Part shown: in pieces, positions 58,063-64,000 of the stretch
Numbering within the stretch: position 1 is the stretch's first letter
Layout of the letters: every line of letters begins with the position of its first letter
Assembly (NCBI RefSeq): GCF_001659605.2
Contig: NC_035162.2
Coordinates: forward strand, 8,203,248-8,267,247
DNA length: 64,000 nt
DNA from: Manihot esculenta
Taxonomy: Eukaryota; Streptophyta; Magnoliopsida; Malpighiales; Euphorbiaceae
Direction of reading: 5' to 3'
Translations under genes and position numbers: made by a program
The notes under the pieces: model-generated
The model's database searches: none
Seen by the model: the letters and a program-made list of their open reading frames with translations, nothing else
What the model was told of the DNA's origin: nothing

Positions 58063-60103
58063 TTACAGCGCTCGAAAACTGTCTGCTTTATCAAGTCTGG
58101 CCATGCCCGAGCTTGATGATTCACCCATTGCATCAGGAGAAGCTGCTGTCTGGGGCAATTCCCTCTTCAGAGAAGTTGGCAGTCCTGAAATCTCCTGAGA
58201 AATAGAAAAAGAACAAATCCATTAGCAGGTTTAAATTTTGGTTCATGTCTTTTTTATCTTCACCCTTTCGATTCACTCTCCAGTCTCCAGTCTCCACCGG
58301 AAGAATGTGGATTGTTTGTGTCATTATGTGGTTAATGGAAAACACATGTAGTCTCTATTCATATCACTTAATAAACATACACAGCTAAAAGCACTATAGT
58401 TGTCATTCATACTTATAGAAACCTTAACAAGAAACATGATTACCTTCATTAAATGCAACCTCAAGTCACAAGGTCGAACTTGATTGCCAATACATGCCAT
58501 CACAAATTTTGAATGTTGAAATAACACATCTGCAGCAGCTTGTTTTTTCTCTTCAACCTGCAAAAAGATAAAAAAAAAAAAAAATGCCCATGACAATTAG
58601 GATGAGAATAAAAAAAGAAAACAAAGGCAAAAAGATTCTAGAGGAAAAAAAAATATTAGTGAGATGCAGGTAGACCCAGACAAGAGCTGGTTTGGGGCCT
58701 GAGTTGGACCGAGAACAGCCTGGGTCAAACCCAGACTTGGCTTGAGTCAATAGTTCGAGGCTTAAACTTGAACCAGAACCGGATTGGCTCGTTGGGTTCA
58801 GTCCCCCTCTCCAACAAAACTGGCAGTTCAAATTGCTAGTTCTAGCACGGTTCTGATCATATTCTTTTGTCAAAAAATGAGTGGCAGCTTTAGAGAGAGC
58901 CACGCGGACTAAACTCGTTTCCAAGGAACTAGAACTAAACTGAATCAGAACTGGCTGAAACTGTGGCTAATCAGTCCAATTTCTGGTCCATCCCAATTCC
59001 CCAGGCCAATCCCTAAATTGGACCAGACTAGTGGCTAGGCCTAGATGCAGGTAGGCTGAATTAAGAAGTATAAATTCTCTCTCCAGAGTTCACCATGACA
59101 GTTTGCAGAACTTGATAAGGTGCAAAATTATCAAAGTTATCAAATCTTAGCAGCATTACTTGTTGGCACAACTAATGAAGTTCAAATAGTAAATAGATGG
59201 ATACACTCATCTCTCAGTGAAATTAGCAAAGGCAATTCAATTCCATAATATTCCATTTATGCCAACAGTGGTTGTCTTGTTGATCCATATGCTACTGCTC
59301 TTCTGCCAACAAAGTTTAGTTCTCCCTTTATAGTGAAGCCACTGCTGAAGGAGCAACTGCCACTAGTTAAACAACAGTTACCCACTGCTGATGCATTATG
59401 CTGCCCGACATTTGGCATTCTAGATGGAATTTTATCCATAAGATGTTCATATGAATGTTCCATATGAGATTGCTCAGATATAAGTTATATTTGACAATAA
59501 GAAAAAGGAATTACTCCAAAAGAAAATTCAAATTCAACTTGCTGGACGTTCATGATATGGTTTTCAAAAATTGGTAGGAGAGTCTCCCACTATCGATTGC
59601 ATTAATCTTCATTTGAATGGCCACAAACCCAGTATTGTTCTCAAGTAAAGAACAGAAAAAGAAATCTCAGAACAAGTTAGTCCACAAAGTTTCAGACTCA
59701 AATTGCGCATCCGAAACAGCCTAGCTCAAATTTACTACCTTATAAGGTGTTGCACTTATTGTTTCCCAAATACCGACAATTGATTTTAAAATCTCCACAA
59801 TCAAGAGAGCGATAACATCGATTGATTTGAAGATAATCTATCGAGCCAACGAATTCAACCCATCGCAGTACAATTCGTATTAAATCAAACAGAAAAAGAA
59901 AATGCTACACACAGAATGGATTTCATTGTGACGTTTGCAAATTTAGAGAGAAACTTAAACAAATGAAATCAAACAGAGAAGAATTTGATAATAAATAAAA
60001 TAGTTGGATATTGAAAGCGAAGAACTTGCATCCCTACCTCGTAGTCTTCTTTCATGGCCAGAGCTCGTTGAAGATTTCCTTTACCGAACCTCTCCCCACC
60101 CAT
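58063..60103 (-). CDS. Conserved-looking small protein, 103 residues, function unknown
   Basis: I do not recognise this gene. Three exons on the minus strand, 60103-60038, 58557-58444 and 58194-58063, have clean GT-AG borders, all phase 0, and join to 103 residues. The N-terminus is MGGERFGKGNLQRALAMKED. The middle is helical (EKKQAAADVLFQHSKFVMAC) followed by CDLRLHLMKEISGLPTSLKR. The C-terminus is a Ser-rich linker (MGESSSSGMARLDKADSF). There is no signal peptide or membrane segment, and the first 60 residues could form an amphipathic coiled coil. Support comes from splice-site quality and the join of three short open segments into one frame with no stop. Intron 1 is 1.5 kb. Its start lies only 77 bases from the divergently transcribed tRNA gene. 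Confidence 0.7.
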
Positions 60104-60180
60104 TCTCACCCTGTTATGCGGTGCTAATGGCTACTTTTTCATTGCTACATTAAACTTACAGGAGACAAATCTCAGCGAAT

Positions 60181-60254
60181 GGCCTATTAGCTCAGTTGGT
60201 TAGAGCGTCGTGCTAATAACGCGAAGGTCGCAGGTTCGAGACCTGCATGGGCCA
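60181..60254 (+). tRNA. tRNA-Ile (AAT)
   Basis: A 74-base cloverleaf. The acceptor arms GGCCTAT and ATGGGCC pair with one G-U, and the discriminator is A. The D arm TAGCTCAGTTGGTTAG carries the A box and the T arm GCAGGTTCGAGACCTGC carries the B box. The anticodon loop CTAATAA gives anticodon AAT, which reads isoleucine codons. There is no intron and no encoded CCA. All arms pair, so it looks functional. Confidence 0.96.
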
Positions 60255-61245
60255 GCCTGAAGATATAAATTTCTATTTTATAATAATTACTGTTATCTTT
60301 CTTTAAATTTTTCCCTTAAATTATTTTATTTGTGAGAAAATATACCAACAATTAATATATTGATAATTTTATAGTTTTTTTTTCACATGAAATAGAATAA
60401 AAAAAATTCTAATTTGTAAACTGATTTTCTATTTTAAAAAATAACAATTTGCATTTTATTTTTTTATTTAACAATTTTTTTAATTATTTTTTCGAATGTT
60501 ACATAAGAAAGAAAAGTAACTAAAAATGCACTATCCCATAACCTCCAAAATGAAACTAGGCTGAGTCTGATCTACCTCCAAAATGATTTTTTTTTTCCTT
60601 TTATCTTCCGCATTTTTCCCTTTCTTTTTAAAAAACACCAACATGCTCATGATGAAAGAGAAACTAATAAGAAGATTTTATTTAGAGGGAGAAGAAAAGA
60701 ATCTCCAAAAATTTAGCCTTAAATGATCAATTAGAATAGAGGAGTGGACTGTGAATATATCATTTACAACAACTTCAGACTTCAATGTGCTATGGTTTCA
60801 ACAAATTGGTGCTATGGTGGGAATCAGAGTTTCCTGGAAAAGATAACATAAATTTTTGGGGATGGGGTGGCCTAGCTAATTGTTCTAGATTACTATTAAA
60901 TGGAAGTTGCTTTTGGTCTAAGACTAAGCTGTGGAAACAACTGCTGTTTGCATAGAATGTTTCTTTGCATCTGAATACAATTTCAGAAACTCACTCATTG
61001 CCTAGATAAAGCAACCTGGTCATACTATGCTCCACAAAAGATACAAGCAATAGAGAAACCAAGCAAGCAAATTAATTTCCAAGGAAAAATCCCTTTATCT
61101 GTGACAGTGCATGGAAGATTGGGATACTTTCTAAGCACATAAAACTTAATGTTATGTTATATTTTGAGTGAAAAGATCAAACTTTACTTCCAAAAACCAC
61201 TTGAGAGAATATTTTGTTAGCTTTTGCAACAAGTGAAGAGAAAAG
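60255..61245. other. Spacer between tRNA-Ile and the histidine kinase gene
   Basis: T-rich sequence just after the tRNA can terminate RNA polymerase III. The remainder is AT-rich without a supported gene; the last 200 bases are probably the 3' UTR of the minus-strand histidine kinase. Confidence 0.55.
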
Positions 61246-64000
61246 TTAGGTTGTTCGTTTAGCGAGTGATAGAATGGTGGAAACCATCAGCTTGTAGTCA
61301 ATTGGCTTTGTTAGATAAGCATCCATGCCCACCTCCAAGCACTTTGCTTCATCGGATGACATTGCATGGGCTGTCAATGCAACAATGGGAATGTGAAATC
61401 CTGTTCCAGCTTCTGACTTTCTAATCGCTTTTGTTGCTTCATATCCATCCATTTTTGGCATCTGGTTTTTCAAGCATACAATGAGTTAGAACCCTCAAAC
61501 AACAAAAGTTAATATACAAAAGCTTGAATGGTAAAATTAATTTATATATTCAATAAACAAACATGTAAAGTCCCTTTTATCATTTTATGATAGCATTTGT
61601 AACAAACTGCGTCAGACATAGCTCTGACAAGCTAGAAGCATGAGTTCAAATGCTAACCTTATATCGATTTAAGATTCATATCGTATCCAAGAAAATTTAT
61701 TGAATGTGCGTTGCGACTGATTTCTCACCTGACAATCCATGAGGATCAAGTCATATGGCAGGGAATATCGAGTTTCAATTTGTGAACCTTTAGTTCCATC
61801 TTGCATGGGAGATTCTCTGCCACGCTCTTTTGTATCAGGCAGACAATTTAGAGCATCCACTGCTTGCAGTCCATCTCCGACAGCAATAACTGTAGCTCCC
61901 ATTTTTTCTAACATGATAGTTGCAACTCTTTGCAGAACTGGAGTATCTTCTGCTAGAAGGATCCTTAGTCCCTCCAGTGCTTTCCTTTCCGTCACAGTCT
62001 TGCTGGAGTATGAATTAGCATTCCCTTTAGGACAATTATTTTCTGTATGTTCCTCCCTTTCTTTTGCAATTTCACTTCTAGAGACTGTTGAAAACGATGT
62101 TTGTTCGTTTTTCATCAATATAGCTGTTTCCTCTTTGGTGTCAGGCAAGTTGGGCTTGATTTGGCACGCGTCCTCCATCCTCAAATTATTTTCTTCTAGA
62201 TGCACATCAGACAATTCAGCTAAACTCTCCTTAAATGTCTCATACTGTGAGGAAACTTTAATCCGTCCTCTTTCTTTTTGTTTATCTCCATGAAGCAAGG
62301 CATTTAGAACATTAGAATTACCCATTTCAGGCATATCAGAATCTTCAGAACTTGCATTGTCAAACTGAGTGGAATCAATCTCCAGACATTCATGCATATC
62401 ATCTCTTGTTATAGCTCTCACAGCATTCAAACATTTCTTTTGTTGTTCCTTTATGACAGTTTCCAAAATCTGGATCATTTTTGCCTTGTATAGAGGTTTA
62501 TTAACCATCAATATATGCCCCTTCCTCCGGAGCTCCATCTTTATTGCATTAGAAGTATCATGATTTAGCATCCAGGCAAATGTGGCTTTCCCAGAGAACA
62601 TATCAAGGAAGTTAAGTTGTTCCATCCATATATCAGTGCTCAAGTCAAGCAATCCTATATCTACAACTATGACAAATAAAGGATCCCTAACATCTTGCAT
62701 GTTGAGAACTGCTTTTAATGGTTCATTCAGAGAACACCGAGCCTCAAAGGCATTATTGTGTCTTCTTGAGTAAAAGAGCTCCTGAAGAACTTGTGTTAGC
62801 TCATTCCACTCGGACACTCCTAAAGAGGGCAGTCCAATTTTATGCAGCCATTGGGACATAATACCTCTACCCATAGAGCCATATAGTGCTAGCAGAATCT
62901 ACATTCACAAGTATAAAATGTCAATGCATGATATTTAAAATTTACTTTGATAAGTGGAATAGACAACAGCCATTCACAATTCTTTGGCCACATATATATC
63001 TTATATTTAGACCAAAAAACGGAAGGGCTTGATTGTGTTGTGCATGTCTCAGGCATGTATTCACTAAGTCTCCATCTCTTTTCCTAAGACTGATGGTGGA
63101 CAAAGAGAAATTAAAAGTAATATTATATCGAAAAAAACTAGGTCAAAATTTACAATATGTTTTGGATTTTCTCAATTCTTTTCGTGATATATACATTCAT
63201 TGATATATCTACCATATGACTTGATGGTACATTGAAAAAAAAGCTTTATTTTCAAAGAGGGTAGGCTTACCACAACATTATGCCTTGCAAAATCTACTTG
63301 ACAATGGTGTTCTGCACCATCTCCAGTTGTATTAAGAAGCAAGTAAAAACGCATTAGAGTTCCTGGTCCATTCTTCTTCACCACTTTTATTTCTCCACCC
63401 ATCTTGTGAACCTGCCGTCATGATACAGTTGGATAATGCAAAATATTATTAAATCACAACAAAAGGAAAAAACAACATTCTTCTAACAAATTTAGAGCTA
63501 GATTTTAAAAAAATTCATTAAAATAATCTCAAAAAGTTTTAGGTGTTAATTCACCTGATAATTTAGAGGTCATAGACTTGTAGATTAAAGAAATCAATGG
63601 TGTTGTTTAATTTTCTCCATAATGGTGTAGGATCTTACATATTCAGGGAGTTTACTTACCAAGGTTCGAACAATGCAGAGTCCAAGACCAGTGCCACCAT
63701 GCCTGAAATAGAGAAATGTTAAATGATATTTGAATCTCTAGGAATTCCAATTATTGATTTCTCTATCTTTATTATGACAGTTAAGCGATGAATTAATATG
63801 CAATAAAGACTCCATGTCATTGGTTAAAAGTTCCAGTCCAGGAACCTATAGTAGTTGTTAGCAGTTTGATTCTTTCAATTGTTGAGTCATACACTGTTTT
63901 GCTACTTACAATCTAGTTGTTGAGGGATCTGCTTGCTCAAAGCTTTCAAATACTGTTTCCCATTTGCTTGGGTCAATTCCTGCAAAATATGGGAAACAAT
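61246..64000 (-). CDS. AHK1-type hybrid histidine kinase, 3' part
   Basis: C-terminal portion of a membrane hybrid histidine kinase; AHK1 of Arabidopsis is linked to osmotic and drought sensing through a multistep phosphorelay. The visible exons (transcription order) are 63979-63910, 63702-63660, 63411-63271, 62898-61729 and 61461-61246; the gene continues beyond base 64000. The first exons encode the end of the ATPase domain (GIDPSKWETVFESFEQADPS, then the G2 box HGGTGLGLCIVRTL, then MGGEIKVVKKNGPGT). The 1170-base exon starts with a receiver-like region (FVIVVDIGLLDLS, ILMVNKPLYKAKM), followed by an acidic linker and the true receiver. That receiver has LRILLAEDTPVLQRVA, the phospho-acceptor Asp in LILMDCQ, then MPKMDGYEA across the last splice junction and the conserved Lys in YLTKP. 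The frame is intact. AHK1 rather than AHK5 or CKI1 is chosen from the receiver-like region and linker. Confidence 0.9.

Noticed and set aside
61739..62293. 184-codon + strand frame opposite the histidine kinase
   Set aside because: Antisense shadow of the long receiver-containing exon.

Overview
The window is nuclear DNA from a flowering plant, almost certainly a eudicot. Genes carry GT-AG introns, UTRs and TATA boxes, spacers are AT-rich, and LTR retrotransposons and DNA-transposon derivatives fill the gaps. The gene set (leaf ferredoxin-NADP reductase, cold-shock/zinc-knuckle protein, GPI-type thaumatin-like proteins, AHK1-type histidine kinase) is plant-specific. A Malpighiales/Euphorbiaceae source is possible, but this is only an impression.

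Layout. On the + strand: the C-terminal part of an Armadillo-Repeat-Only protein (1-1437), a complete nine-exon chloroplast FNR gene (3787-6083), an intronless CSP/GRP2-type RNA-binding protein (7284-8030), a 1.12-kb solo LTR (10161-11282) and two tandem three-exon thaumatin-like genes (11929-13209 and 18612-19951). A decayed Ty1/copia element lies at 21.2-25.3 kb. On the - strand: a seven-exon calmodulin-lysine N-methyltransferase gene (26402-31977) and a four-exon DUF630/DUF632 (NRG2/APSR1-like) gene (32670-35552) that needs one GC-AG intron. A 2.56-kb solo LTR with a perfect 5-bp target duplication occupies 39062-41618.

The accessory core is 42.9-52.6 kb. It holds a peroxisomal-type ascorbate peroxidase relic on the + strand with at least four frameshifts. 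Its first intron has grown from about 90 bp to 8.27 kb through two insertions: a 7.07-kb gag-protease-only Ty3/gypsy element (43109-50181) and a 1.09-kb Mutator-like MITE (50226-51316) with a perfect 9-bp target duplication. The gypsy element is strewn with an 18-bp palindromic repeat in both LTRs and reading frame; the solo LTR at 39-41.6 kb carries its own unrelated palindromic repeat, often in pairs spaced 20 bp.

The right end carries, on the - strand, a POLLENLESS3-LIKE TPR gene (52821-54554), a three-exon gene for a 103-residue protein I do not recognise (58063-60103) and the 3' part of an AHK1-type hybrid histidine kinase (61246-64000, 5' end outside). A tRNA-Ile(AAT) gene sits on the + strand at 60181-60254.

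The genes are ordinary independent plant loci, not an operon. Exon boundaries were placed by hand from reading frame, GT/GC-AG sites and family knowledge; every multi-exon model given as a CDS sums to an intact frame, except the AHK1 gene, which is cut by the window. I saw no CRISPR array and no bacterial-type system. The most unusual material is the palindromic-repeat proliferation in the two retroelements and the layered insertions in the APX relic.
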